Assembly (NCBI GenBank): GCA_002390425.1
Contig: DGPL01000054.1
Location: 1 to 28,559 of the forward strand
Reading direction: 5' to 3'
Source of the DNA: Kordiimonadaceae bacterium UBA4441
GTDB taxonomy: Bacteria > Pseudomonadota > Alphaproteobacteria > Sphingomonadales > Emcibacteraceae
DNA: 28,559 nt
The first letter of the stretch is position 1. Each line of letters begins with the position of its first letter. Below the pieces are notes generated by a model that was not told where the DNA came from, made no database searches, and was given only the letters and a program-made list of their open reading frames with translations. A program made the position numbers and the translations under genes. Below, in pieces: positions 1-8,335 of this stretch.

Positions 1-1090
1 TTGAAGGTACGCCAGCGGCTGTTACCGTAGCAATGCCGATAAGGCCAAAGAATGAAACAAATAACGCCATCCACGGGTCAGGCATAAGTGGAAATAGCAC
101 ATTTGGCGGGATCATAATTATAAAACCAATTTTAAATACTTTCCAAGCGGCATCTTCTAAGCCCTGTTTATGAAGCTTATCCACGAACCATCCTGCGATC
201 ATTACACTTGGAGGTGCGAATACAAGTAAACCGATTGAGTTTCTAAAGGCATAATCACTTGCTTCCCAACCCCAGGTCCTGATGAATAAAGACGTAGAGA
301 AAAATTGAGCATAAGCAATAGTTGTCATCACGCCGACGAGTAAAGATATGCCTAAGAAGCTACCAAGATTATTCTTATAATAATTAACGGTTTTTAAAAA
401 GCTGATGGCAGTTTCATCTTTTGCACGCTGGATTTGTCTTTTTGGCTCTTTTACTAACAACATAAAAAAGCTCAGAATAACGCCAGGTGCGCCCACAACT
501 ACAAATACGATTTGCCATGGTTTTAATTCTGAAATTAGGAACATTCCAGATGTATCGGTTGAATTAGCCCATGTAAGAATTTGACCACCAAGATAGAATG
601 CTGTGGCTGATGCAATTGAGAGTGCACTGGAATAAAGTGCAATGGCACGTCCTCGTTTTTCTTCGGGGAACAAATCTGATATTAATGAAATAGCACAAGG
701 TGATAACGTAGCTTCACCGGCACCAACGCCGATACGTGCGGCGAAAAGGCCAACAAAACTTTTAGCATATCCGGAAAAGCATGTTGCCGCAGACCAGACA
801 AACATACCGACAGCAACCAAGGTTTTTCGCTTCATATTATCCGCCAGCCAACCGAGTGGAATACCCATTGTTGCGTAAAATATTGAAAAAGCCACACCCA
901 TTAGCAATCCGATTTGAGTGTCGGTTAAAGCAAAGTCTGCTTTAATGGGTTCAACTAACAGATTTACAATTATGCGGTCTAGGAAAGATAAAATATATCC
1001 TAATGTTAATAGTACGACGACATACCAAGAATAGCCACTCGCTGGATAGTCATTCTCTACACTGCCTGTTCCTTCAATTTTATCAGTCAT
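1..1090 (-). CDS. MFS transporter, spinster-like family (3' end outside window)
   Basis: The frame opens with ATG at 1088-1090 after a purine-rich AAGGGAAGA ribosome site and stays open for 363 codons to the window edge, so the C-terminus is missing. The protein is strongly hydrophobic. Helix 1 (about residues 22-38) ends in FLDR, the loop between helices 2 and 3 has the MFS motif A (GWLADNMKRK, residues 80-89), and the RIGVGAGEA segment matches the spinster-like subgroup often found in catabolic clusters. It is the last visible gene of a leftward operon (CoA transferase, VOC, VOC, MFS) and lies 21 bp after the preceding VOC stop. A role in uptake or efflux of the cluster's substrate is inference; the ligand is unknown. 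Confidence 0.9.
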   Translation of the reverse strand, partial: MTDKIEGTGSVENDYPASGYSWYVVVLLTLGYILSFLDRIIVNLLVEPIKADFALTDTQIGLLMGVAFSIFYATMGIPLGWLADNMKRKTLVAVGMFVWSAATCFSGYAKSFVGLFAARIGVGAGEATLSPCAISLISDLFPEEKRGRAIALYSSALSIASATAFYLGGQILTWANSTDTSGMFLISELKPWQIVFVVVGAPGVILSFFMLLVKEPKRQIQRAKDETAISFLKTVNYYKNNLGSFLGISLLVGVMTTIAYAQFFSTSLFIRTWGWEASDYAFRNSIGLLVFAPPSVMIAGWFVDKLHKQGLEDAAWKVFKIGFIIMIPPNVLFPLMPDPWMALFVSFFGLIGIATVTAAGVPS

Positions 1091-1111
1091 AGTTCTTCCC
1101 TTTTTTATAAT

Positions 1112-1576
1112 TTAATCCGGCACACTCGTTATGCAGTATATGACGACGAGATTATCATCGAAATCGAGAAACCCCAATTCTCTTCCTATGCGACCGTCTT
1201 TAGTCTTTAATTGATGTTCGTCAAACATAGTCAAGCCGATATCTTTAAGCTTTTCAACCGCGATGTCAAAATGTTCACATCTGACTATTATAGCAGCTCT
1301 TCGTAATCCAGAGTTAGTTTCTAATTTAGTATCTTTTAGTTCTAGTAATGCAAAACAGCGTAATTCGTCATCGGTGCTGAGGGCACAAAAATTAAGCGGG
1401 ATTGAAGGTTTTATATTGAAGATTTCATATGCATATGAACCTTCGCCATAGTCTTTATAAAAATCTATCTTGAAACCTAATATGTCGCGATATAATTTTA
1501 ATGAGCGTTCTATATCTGAAACCAAATAGGTGGCCGGCTGGAAGTTGGTTTTATATGTCGGTTTGACTGATGCCAT
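1112..1576 (-). CDS. VOC family (glyoxalase/dioxygenase fold) protein, copy 1
   Basis: A 154-residue single-module VOC protein. The N-terminal beta-alpha unit (residues about 14-40, SDIERSLKLYRDILGF) and the C-terminal strand GRELGFLDFDDNLVVIY are typical. The usual first metal-ligand His before the Sx-D motif is replaced (QPATYLVSD), so a glyoxalase-type metal site is doubtful. It is close to its upstream neighbour at 1596-2042, about half identical by eye, which indicates a tandem duplication; the genes are 19 bp apart in the same operon. The ATG at 1574-1576 follows AAAGAAG. VOC proteins of this type can be isomerases, lyases, epimerases or dioxygenases; no reaction is assigned. Confidence 0.88.
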   Translation of the reverse strand: MASVKPTYKTNFQPATYLVSDIERSLKLYRDILGFKIDFYKDYGEGSYAYEIFNIKPSIPLNFCALSTDDELRCFALLELKDTKLETNSGLRRAAIIVRCEHFDIAVEKLKDIGLTMFDEHQLKTKDGRIGRELGFLDFDDNLVVIYCITSVPD

Positions 1577-1595
1577 AGAGCTTCTTTCTAACCGA

Positions 1596-2042
1596 TTACG
1601 ACGAACTTAAAATGCAATAAATGACGACAAGATTGCCATCAAAATCAACAATACCTAATTCTCTGCCAATTCGACCGTCGTTTGTTTCAAGTCGATCTTC
1701 CTTATAAGTTTTTAAACCTAATTCTTGAGCGCCAGCGACGACATCATCAAAATGTTCAACGCGAAGTACAATAGCGGCTCTTCTCGGACTAGGAACGGGA
1801 CTTAATGAACCCTCACGAAGTTCAGTGAGGGCCATACAATTTGGTTCATCATCTGTACCCAATACACAGAAACCCATATCGGTTCCTTTTTTGATGTCAA
1901 AAACATCATAAGAATAGCTATCTTCAGGTGCATCTTTGTTAAATATCACTTTAAACCCGAGAACATCTCTGTAAAATTTGAGGGCGCGTTCAAGATCTGT
2001 AATTACATAATTAGCACGTTGAAAATTAATTTTTTTAGTCAT
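1596..2042 (-). CDS. VOC family (glyoxalase/dioxygenase fold) protein, copy 2
   Basis: A 148-residue VOC protein, paralogous to the next gene downstream. Conserved blocks are TDLERALKFYRDVLGF near residue 15, PRRAAIVLRVEHFD near 90 and DGRIGRELGIVDFDGN near 125. As in the other copy, the expected N-terminal metal His is absent (QRANYVITD). Its ATG overlaps the stop of the CoA transferase by one base (TAATG), which suggests translational coupling. Two diverged copies side by side could form a heterodimer or act on successive intermediates; that is inference. Catalytic identity is unknown. Confidence 0.88.
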   Translation of the reverse strand: MTKKINFQRANYVITDLERALKFYRDVLGFKVIFNKDAPEDSYSYDVFDIKKGTDMGFCVLGTDDEPNCMALTELREGSLSPVPSPRRAAIVLRVEHFDDVVAGAQELGLKTYKEDRLETNDGRIGRELGIVDFDGNLVVIYCILSSS

Positions 2043-3259
2043 TACATTATTTCTTTTTCTTTATTTTGATTAATATCATCTTCGCTCATGCCCAGGATTT
2101 CTTTATAAACATAATCATTATGTTCCCCTAACTCTGGCCCCGTCCATCGAACGGTAGAGGGAGTTTTGGAAAATTTTGGAAAAACATTTTGCATTTGCAA
2201 ATTTTTAAACTGTGGGTGTGCCATTTTTAGAATGGCTTCACGTGCTTTAAAATGTGGATCATCAAGCATATCTGGTGCACGGTAAATCTTTCCTTGAGGA
2301 ATGCCATGTTCATCCAGTTTCACTTGTAATTCATCGGCCGTTAGTGTTGATGTCCAATCAGAAATTATATCATCTAGCTCTGTTTGATTGTCGCCGCGCG
2401 CCACGTGCGTTTTATAACGCGGGTCTTCGGCAAGGTCCGGTCTTTCCATTGCTTCAGCGAGGCGTGCGAAAACGGTATTTTGATTTGCAGCAACCAGCAC
2501 CATACTGTCATCTTTTGTTGGGTAAATATTAGAAGGGGCAATTTTCGGTAAAATTGAACCCGAACGCTCACGAATATAACCGCCTTCGGTATATTCGGTT
2601 ACCAAACTTTCCATCATTGAAAGACAGGCTTCATATATTGCGCTATCAATAACTTGGCCTTCACCAGTCATGTTTTTATGATGAAGGGCGGCAAGGGCAC
2701 CAAGACAAGCGAAGGTCGCTGCTAAGTGATCGCCAATTGAAATACCCATTCGGCTTGGTGGTGTAGAAGGGTCACCTACCACATAACGCATGCCTCCCAT
2801 CGCTTCACCAATGGCGCCGTAGCCGGCTTTTTTCGAATAGGGTCCGTCCTGACCATATCCGGATACGCGGATCATGATTAATCCAGGATTTATTTTTTTA
2901 AGTTCATCATACCCCAAACCCCATCGTTCCATTGTACCAGGGCGGAAGTTTTCAAGTAACATATCAGCATTTGCGACCAAGTCGCGAATAACTTGTTGGC
3001 CCTCTTCAGTTCTTAAATTTAGAGTAATAGATTTCTTGTTTCTCGCAATAATGGGCCACCAAAGTGATTTACCATGTGATTTTTCACGGCCCCAAACCCG
3101 CATAGGATCTCCAACGCCTGGTTGCTCTACTTTAATTACTTCCGCGCCATAGTCTGCAAGAAGTTGGCCGCAAAAGGGGCCTGCTAATAGTTGTCCTAAT
3201 TCAATAACTCTAATCCCTTTTAAAGGGCCACTCAATTTCTGATCATTTTTGTCAGTCAT
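2042..3259 (-). CDS. Family III CoA transferase (CaiB/BaiF-like)
   Basis: A 405-residue protein of normal length for class III CoA transferases, which move CoA from a donor such as succinyl-CoA to a carboxylic acid through an aspartyl-CoA intermediate. The N-terminal segment GIRVIELGQLLAGPFCGQLL (residues 15-34), ADYGAEVIKVE, NADMLLENFRPG and the region around the nucleophile (VIDSAIYEA, Asp205, matching Asp169 of formyl-CoA transferase) are all present. It heads the leftward operon and is divergent from the HMG-CoA-lyase-like gene. This pairing suggests that the acid is CoA-activated here and then cleaved by the lyase. Donor and acceptor acids cannot be read from sequence. Confidence 0.93.
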   Translation of the reverse strand: MTDKNDQKLSGPLKGIRVIELGQLLAGPFCGQLLADYGAEVIKVEQPGVGDPMRVWGREKSHGKSLWWPIIARNKKSITLNLRTEEGQQVIRDLVANADMLLENFRPGTMERWGLGYDELKKINPGLIMIRVSGYGQDGPYSKKAGYGAIGEAMGGMRYVVGDPSTPPSRMGISIGDHLAATFACLGALAALHHKNMTGEGQVIDSAIYEACLSMMESLVTEYTEGGYIRERSGSILPKIAPSNIYPTKDDSMVLVAANQNTVFARLAEAMERPDLAEDPRYKTHVARGDNQTELDDIISDWTSTLTADELQVKLDEHGIPQGKIYRAPDMLDDPHFKAREAILKMAHPQFKNLQMQNVFPKFSKTPSTVRWTGPELGEHNDYVYKEILGMSEDDINQNKEKEIM

Positions 3260-3334
3260 TTTTTACAATTCCGATCGTTAAAAGTAATAATGATATAATG
3301 ATATAATATCTTGCCATTTTAGTCCATCCTTGTA

Positions 3335-3358
3335 TAGAATAATTTCAATAATATTCTA
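3335..3358. promoter_or_regulatory. Candidate operator: 24-bp dyad in a divergent promoter region
   Basis: Perfect 7-bp arms TAGAATA and TATTCTA separated by 10 bp lie in the 118-bp gap between the divergent CoA transferase and lyase genes, 20 bp before the lyase start. ATGATATA is also repeated in tandem just upstream (3290-3306). The position suits one regulator controlling both arms, but the sequence is AT-rich, no matching regulator gene is adjacent, and the operator function is inferred. Confidence 0.35.
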
Positions 3359-3377
3359 AACGCAAATATGAGGCTTT

Positions 3378-4286
3378 ATGATCAATAGTATTGAGATCGT
3401 CGAAGTGTCCGCAAGGGACGGATTACAAAGCGAAAAAGAGATAGTTTCAACGGCTGATAAGCTATCGCTAATTAAACGCGCCATAGACGCTGGTTTAAAA
3501 CGAATCGAGGTAACAAGTTTCGTGAATCCAAAAAGGGTGCCGCAAATGGCGGATGCGGAAGATTTGGTGCAAATGTTACCTGAGCATGACGATGTGCGAT
3601 ATACGGGTTTGGTTCTTAATTATCGGGGGTTTGAACGAGCACGTGATTTAAAAATGGATGAAATCGGTTGCGCTGTCGTTGCAACGGAAACTTTCAATAA
3701 GCGTAATCAGGGCGTTGAAATTGCCGAAACCATTAAACAATGGAGCCAAATGGCAGATGATGCTCACCATGAAAATATGAAAGCGCAAATTATTATTGGC
3801 GCCGCATTCGGATGTCCATTCGAAGGAGAAGTTTCAACCAAACAGGTCGTTGATATTGCAAAAGAAGTAGCAAAGGCAGGCCCGTCGGAAATTGGGTTGG
3901 CGGATACCATCGGTGTTGCTGTTCCCAATCAAATTAAGGAAGTGATCAGCGCCGTTAAAAACGAAGTGCCAGACATTAAATTGCGTTGCCATCTTCATAA
4001 CAGTCGCAACACGGGTTTTGCCAATGCGATCGCGGCGATTGATGCTGGAGTTGAAGTGCTTGATGCTAGTATTGGCGGTGTTGGGGGGTGCCCATTTGCA
4101 CCAAATGCAACAGGAAATATTGCGACGGATGATCTGGTTTATATGTTGGATAGAAGCAACATAAAGACTGGTGTGGACTTAAGTAAACTAATTGAAACTT
4201 CATTGTGGTTGGAAAAAGTGCTGAAAAAACCTGTGCTCTCTCAAGTGGCTAAATCTGGTATATTTCCTCCGATTGAAGGACATTAG
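3378..4286 (+). CDS. Hydroxymethylglutaryl-CoA lyase-like enzyme (DRE-TIM family)
   Basis: A 302-residue DRE-TIM metallolyase of normal length. It has the N-terminal ARDGLQ motif with catalytic Arg13 and Asp14, the metal-binding HLH (His205, His207), and the lyase loop GGVGGCPFAPNATGN with Cys238. These residues fit cleavage of a 3-hydroxy-3-methylglutaryl-CoA or citramalyl-CoA type substrate to acetyl-CoA (or propionyl-CoA) plus a ketoacid. The ATG at 3378 follows GAGG. It begins the rightward arm, divergent from a CoA transferase and upstream of a TRAP transporter and an aconitase-type hydratase, so the substrate is probably a branched hydroxy-acyl-CoA other than the leucine intermediate. 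That last point is inference. Confidence 0.9.
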   Translation: MINSIEIVEVSARDGLQSEKEIVSTADKLSLIKRAIDAGLKRIEVTSFVNPKRVPQMADAEDLVQMLPEHDDVRYTGLVLNYRGFERARDLKMDEIGCAVVATETFNKRNQGVEIAETIKQWSQMADDAHHENMKAQIIIGAAFGCPFEGEVSTKQVVDIAKEVAKAGPSEIGLADTIGVAVPNQIKEVISAVKNEVPDIKLRCHLHNSRNTGFANAIAAIDAGVEVLDASIGGVGGCPFAPNATGNIATDDLVYMLDRSNIKTGVDLSKLIETSLWLEKVLKKPVLSQVAKSGIFPPIEGH

Positions 4287-4396
4287 GAAAGCATGAAGGT
4301 AATGGATTATTGTGTAAGTATTCGTGCAGAAAAAATCCGTGTCTAATTAATGTTAATTCTGATCATAATTTAAAATACGAACTTCGAGGGTAAAAT

Positions 4397-5479
4397 ATGA
4401 ATGAAAATTCAAAGGTTAGATCAACAGGTGGTTGGGTATTATTTGTCATTCCAATGCTTTTTGGCCTTTATTTCTTTCTACTTTCTACTGATTCTGTGGA
4501 GAAGGACGAAACCGCGCCGACAAAACTTATTGCAGGGGCATTTGCAGCTCCTGGCACGCCATGGGATGCGGACTGGCAGATTTTTAATAAAAATTTGATG
4601 GCCGCAAATGATAAGGGCGGTAATTTTGATGTAAAGCTGCTAATTCGTGGTGAAGTTGGCGGCGAGCCTATATCCATGACAAATGTTAGACATAATCGAC
4701 TTCAGTTTGGCGGGTTCACTATTGGCGGAAGTTCAGCGGTTATTCCTGAAATGTCGGTATTACTCTCACCATATGTTTTTGATAGCTTTGAAGAAGTTGA
4801 CTATGTCATGGATAATTACATGCTAGATGTTTTTCAGCCGCTGTTTGCTGAAAAAGGTTTGGTTCTTATCCGTTGGGTTGAAGTTGGATGGGCCCATATG
4901 TATGGAAAAGATCCTTTTATTTTGCCTTCTGATGCCGATGGATACCGCCTAAGAACTCAGGCGTCTGAAGCCGCACAAGTGATGATGCAATCTCTTGGTG
5001 GTGATATTCATCAGATGGAAGTGGCAGATGTTATACCTTCTCTTCAAACGGGCCTTATTCAAGGCGGCGAAACAAATGTCGTTATTTATTCTTTTACGGG
5101 ACTTGCGACTGAAGCGGAGCATCTCGTTCTAACTCAGCACTCATATGATTCAGGTGTATTAGTCGCAAATAAAGAATGGTTCGATGGTTTAACGGCAATT
5201 GAGCAAGAACAAGTTCGAAATGCATTTCCAGCTTCGATGGACTCCCGAAATAGTGTTCGTAATATGTCAGAAGGGTTGCTTGCTAATTTAAGAAAAAATG
5301 AAGCAGTGACAGTTTATGATTTAGACGAAGAACAGAAAAATGCTTGGAAAGAAGCGACTAAAGATAACCATAAGCAGATTATTTCAGATATAGGTGGGCA
5401 GTCACAAGCAATTTATGACGCAATGATTAAAGGGCGTGATGAATATCGTCGGTTTCTGGCAAATGGAGGGAGTGACTGA
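4397..5479 (+). CDS. dctP: TRAP transporter substrate-binding protein (DctP type)
   Basis: A 360-residue DctP-family solute receptor. The GYRLRTQASEAAQ segment (Arg184, Arg186) occupies the place of the conserved carboxylate-binding Arg, and TGLIQGGETN is the usual C-lobe motif. An N-terminal hydrophobic helix (about residues 12-30) has no clear AxA signal-peptidase site and no lipobox Cys, so the receptor may be tethered to the membrane. The ATG follows GAGGG; a 110-bp gap separates it from the lyase. Its stop is directly followed by the start of the small permease. TRAP systems import organic acids with a sodium gradient; the ligand is probably the acid degraded by this cluster. Confidence 0.9.
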   Translation: MNENSKVRSTGGWVLFVIPMLFGLYFFLLSTDSVEKDETAPTKLIAGAFAAPGTPWDADWQIFNKNLMAANDKGGNFDVKLLIRGEVGGEPISMTNVRHNRLQFGGFTIGGSSAVIPEMSVLLSPYVFDSFEEVDYVMDNYMLDVFQPLFAEKGLVLIRWVEVGWAHMYGKDPFILPSDADGYRLRTQASEAAQVMMQSLGGDIHQMEVADVIPSLQTGLIQGGETNVVIYSFTGLATEAEHLVLTQHSYDSGVLVANKEWFDGLTAIEQEQVRNAFPASMDSRNSVRNMSEGLLANLRKNEAVTVYDLDEEQKNAWKEATKDNHKQIISDIGGQSQAIYDAMIKGRDEYRRFLANGGSD

Positions 5480-6001
5480 ATGGAAAATGCAAAAAACTTC
5501 CTTGATAAAGTTTATAAGTTTGAAAGAGCTGTCGCAATTTTTGCTTTTTCAGTGATGACCTTAATAATTATTGCTGATGTGATTATTCGTAAAATTGCTG
5601 GAGTTGGCATTGCGGGTGCTATGAGAATAGCCATTTATGCGATGATAGTAACGGCACTTATTAGCTTTGGTCTTGCATCGCATAAAGGGCGACACTTAAG
5701 ACCAAAGTTTGCGGATCAATTGCTGCCAAAATCTTGGGAGTTTCAAATTATTTCCATTCAAGAAAGCCTTCATGCTTTGTTTAGTTTGGTATTTGCAATT
5801 GTTTCAATAGGGGTTGTTTATGAAACATACCTTCTTGAAGAAACTTCAAGGATGCTCAGAATTGCGATTTGGCCAATGCAGTCAGTCATTCCTTTTGCCT
5901 TTATCGTTGGATTTGTTCGCCATTCATTATATGCGCTCTATCCTAAAATAAGACCTGGTGATAACAGTGATATGACAAATCCGGAAGGTCTTTCCAAATG
6001 A
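5480..6001 (+). CDS. dctQ: TRAP transporter small permease subunit (DctQ type)
   Basis: A 173-residue protein with four predicted membrane helices (about residues 14-35, 45-65, 92-113 and 129-148), the normal size and topology for DctQ. The ALISFGLASHKGRHLRPKF segment after helix 2 matches the family pattern of a polar loop with His, Arg and Lys. It starts at the base after the DctP stop (TGAATG) and overlaps the large permease by four bases (ATGA). It is expected to sit with DctM in the inner membrane and link it to the receptor. Confidence 0.92.
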   Translation: MENAKNFLDKVYKFERAVAIFAFSVMTLIIIADVIIRKIAGVGIAGAMRIAIYAMIVTALISFGLASHKGRHLRPKFADQLLPKSWEFQIISIQESLHALFSLVFAIVSIGVVYETYLLEETSRMLRIAIWPMQSVIPFAFIVGFVRHSLYALYPKIRPGDNSDMTNPEGLSK

Positions 6002-7254
6002 TGACCTTTTTATTTATTGCTCTTATTGTTATTGCTCTTATTTTACGTCAACGAATTGTTGTGATCTTAGGGTTTGTTGCGGGCTGGTGTTATATCGTTT
6101 GGGGAGATGGTGAGCTTAGCTATGTCGTTATGGATATATGGGCGGCAGCTGATCAAGAAGTTCTCTTATCCATACCACTCTTTATTCTTGCTGGTAATAT
6201 CATGTCACAAGGAAGTATTGCAGAGCGACTTATTACGATGATGAGAGTTGCAACAGCACCTGTTCCTGGTGGGCTTGCTATTGCGACTATTTTATCTTGT
6301 GCGTTCTTTGCCGCTATTTCAGGCTCATCTACCGTTACATTAATTGCCGTTGGGTCTATAATGTATCCGGCTTTGATAAAGGCAGGTTATTCGAAAAAAT
6401 TTGCACTTGGTTCACTTTGTGCAGCGGGGACACTAGGTATAATCGTGCCACCAAGTATCCCTCTTATTCTTTATGGCGTCATGACGCAGACATCTATTGC
6501 CGATTTGTTTAAAGCGGGGATCGGCCCAGCAATTATGCTCACAGCAATATTTGGAACGTATGCTTTGATTTACAACTTAAAAGTAGAACGAGGCGAATTT
6601 CAATTATCTGAAATGTTAACGGTAACAAAAAAGGGCATATTTGCTTTATTTATGCCGGTTTTGATTTTAGGCGGTATTTATTCAGGTCTCTTTACGGCGA
6701 CTGAATCAGCAGCTGTTGCTGTATTTTATGCAGTAATCATTGAAGTTTTTGTTCACAAGGAAATGAATTTTAACGACTTACAAAAAGTGATTATTGAGAC
6801 GTCAACAATGCTTGGCTCATTGATACCGCTACTAATGATGGCGCTTTCTATCAACACGTTTCTTGCATACGAACATGTGCCGCATGCGCTCGTTGAAATT
6901 ATTCAAGCAAACGTGGATAGTCAGACATCTTTCTTACTATTGACTTTAGTCGGCCTGCTTATCGTGGGATGTTTTGTTGATATTGGTTCCGCGATTTTAA
7001 TTTTAGCGCCTCTTTTAGCACCTTTAGCGATAGCGCAAGATGTCGATCTCACTCATTTTGGCGTTATGATGATTGTAAACTTGGAACTTGGTTATTTAAC
7101 GCCGCCACTTGGTTTAAACCTTATCGTCGCCATGGGCGTGTTTAAAGAAGACTTCTGGGTGATAGCTAAGTCAGTTCTTCCCTTTTTATTGCTCATGTTT
7201 GTCGGATTGTTGGTTGTTACCTTCTGGCCGTCACTATCACTCTTTTTACTCTAG
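5998..7254 (+). CDS. dctM: TRAP transporter large permease subunit (DctM type)
   Basis: A 418-residue, very hydrophobic permease of normal family length with about 12 membrane segments. Family blocks include LLSIPLFILAGNIMSQG near residue 56, FFAAISGSSTVTLIAVGSI near 103, GTLGIIVPPSIPLILYG near 144 and LGYLTPPLGLNLIV near 365. It is the ion-coupled translocation subunit. Start by ATGA overlap with DctQ; the next gene begins 9 bp downstream with its ribosome site overlapping this stop, so the oxidoreductase is co-transcribed. Confidence 0.94.
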   Translation: MMTFLFIALIVIALILRQRIVVILGFVAGWCYIVWGDGELSYVVMDIWAAADQEVLLSIPLFILAGNIMSQGSIAERLITMMRVATAPVPGGLAIATILSCAFFAAISGSSTVTLIAVGSIMYPALIKAGYSKKFALGSLCAAGTLGIIVPPSIPLILYGVMTQTSIADLFKAGIGPAIMLTAIFGTYALIYNLKVERGEFQLSEMLTVTKKGIFALFMPVLILGGIYSGLFTATESAAVAVFYAVIIEVFVHKEMNFNDLQKVIIETSTMLGSLIPLLMMALSINTFLAYEHVPHALVEIIQANVDSQTSFLLLTLVGLLIVGCFVDIGSAILILAPLLAPLAIAQDVDLTHFGVMMIVNLELGYLTPPLGLNLIVAMGVFKEDFWVIAKSVLPFLLLMFVGLLVVTFWPSLSLFLL

Positions 7255-7263
7255 GAATTTATA

Positions 7264-8256
7264 ATGACCAATACTCAAATAATATTAAAAAGCAAGCCGG
7301 ACGGAAACCCTAGCGCTGAAAATTTTGAAATCGCTTCTACTGATATACCATCTCCACAAGATGGCGAAATACTATGTAAAGCTTTATACTTATCTCTTGA
7401 TCCTTATATGCGTGGACAGATCAGCGGGCGCCATATTTCTGGAACTGTTCATCCAGGAGATTTAATGAGAGGTGAAACGGTATCAGAAGTTATTGAAAGC
7501 AAATCGGATGTATTTAAAGTTGGTGATCTTGTAATGCATCATGGGGGTTGGCAGGAATTTTCTATCACAAATTCTGACGATGCTACTTTGGTTGATCAAC
7601 GCCTAAAACCTTATTCATTAGCGTTAGGCGTTATGGGTATGCCAGGCTTAACGGCCTATGCAGGTGTGCATTACCTAGGTGAATTAAAGCCATCTGATGT
7701 TGTGTTGGTTTCTGCGGCCAGTGGCGCCGTTGGTTCTATGGTTGGACAGTATGCTTTAAACATAGGATGCCGTGTTATTGGGATAGCAGGCAGCGATGAA
7801 AAATGTGGATGGTTAAGGGATGTTGCTGGTTTTCATGGTACGATAAATTATAAAAATGAAAATCTTGCTGAAGCAATCAAAAGAGAATGTCCAGAAGGGG
7901 TTGATTTCTATTTTGACAATGTCGGTGGAGATATGTTGGATACTGTGATGTGGCAGTTGGCAATTGGCGCCCGTGTTGTTTTATGTGGACTTATGGCCCA
8001 ATATAATACGGATGTTATTCCTCCTGGGCCCAACCCCGCATCGATTATTAAAGCTAGAGCGACGGTGCGTGGACTAGTGGTTTATGATTTCCATGATAAG
8101 AAGCAGGAATTTCTAGATTTTACAATTCCATTACTAGACGAAGAAAAAATTAAATATAGAGAAGATGTATCTGAAGGGTTAGATCAAGCGCCTCATGCTT
8201 TTGAAAGATTAATGAAAGGTCAAAATTTTGGTAAGACAATTATCAAGATTAGTTGA
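7264..8256 (+). CDS. NADP-dependent oxidoreductase, MDR superfamily (enone reductase type)
   Basis: A 330-residue medium-chain dehydrogenase of the leukotriene B4 dehydrogenase/curcumin reductase group. YLSLDPYMRGQI (residues 42-53), the nucleotide-binding AASGAVGSMVGQ (151-162) and the FDNVGGDMLD segment are characteristic; there are no zinc-ligand cysteines. Such enzymes reduce activated alkenals or enones with NADPH. It is 9 bp after DctM. In this cluster it could saturate an unsaturated intermediate before hydration or cleavage, which is inference. Confidence 0.92.
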   Translation: MTNTQIILKSKPDGNPSAENFEIASTDIPSPQDGEILCKALYLSLDPYMRGQISGRHISGTVHPGDLMRGETVSEVIESKSDVFKVGDLVMHHGGWQEFSITNSDDATLVDQRLKPYSLALGVMGMPGLTAYAGVHYLGELKPSDVVLVSAASGAVGSMVGQYALNIGCRVIGIAGSDEKCGWLRDVAGFHGTINYKNENLAEAIKRECPEGVDFYFDNVGGDMLDTVMWQLAIGARVVLCGLMAQYNTDVIPPGPNPASIIKARATVRGLVVYDFHDKKQEFLDFTIPLLDEEKIKYREDVSEGLDQAPHAFERLMKGQNFGKTIIKIS

Positions 8257-8335
8257 TGGTTTACTTTGAATAAAAGGTATAATAGTATATCTTTAGTATT
8301 AATTATAAAATGATAATCCAACATTGGAGAAAATA

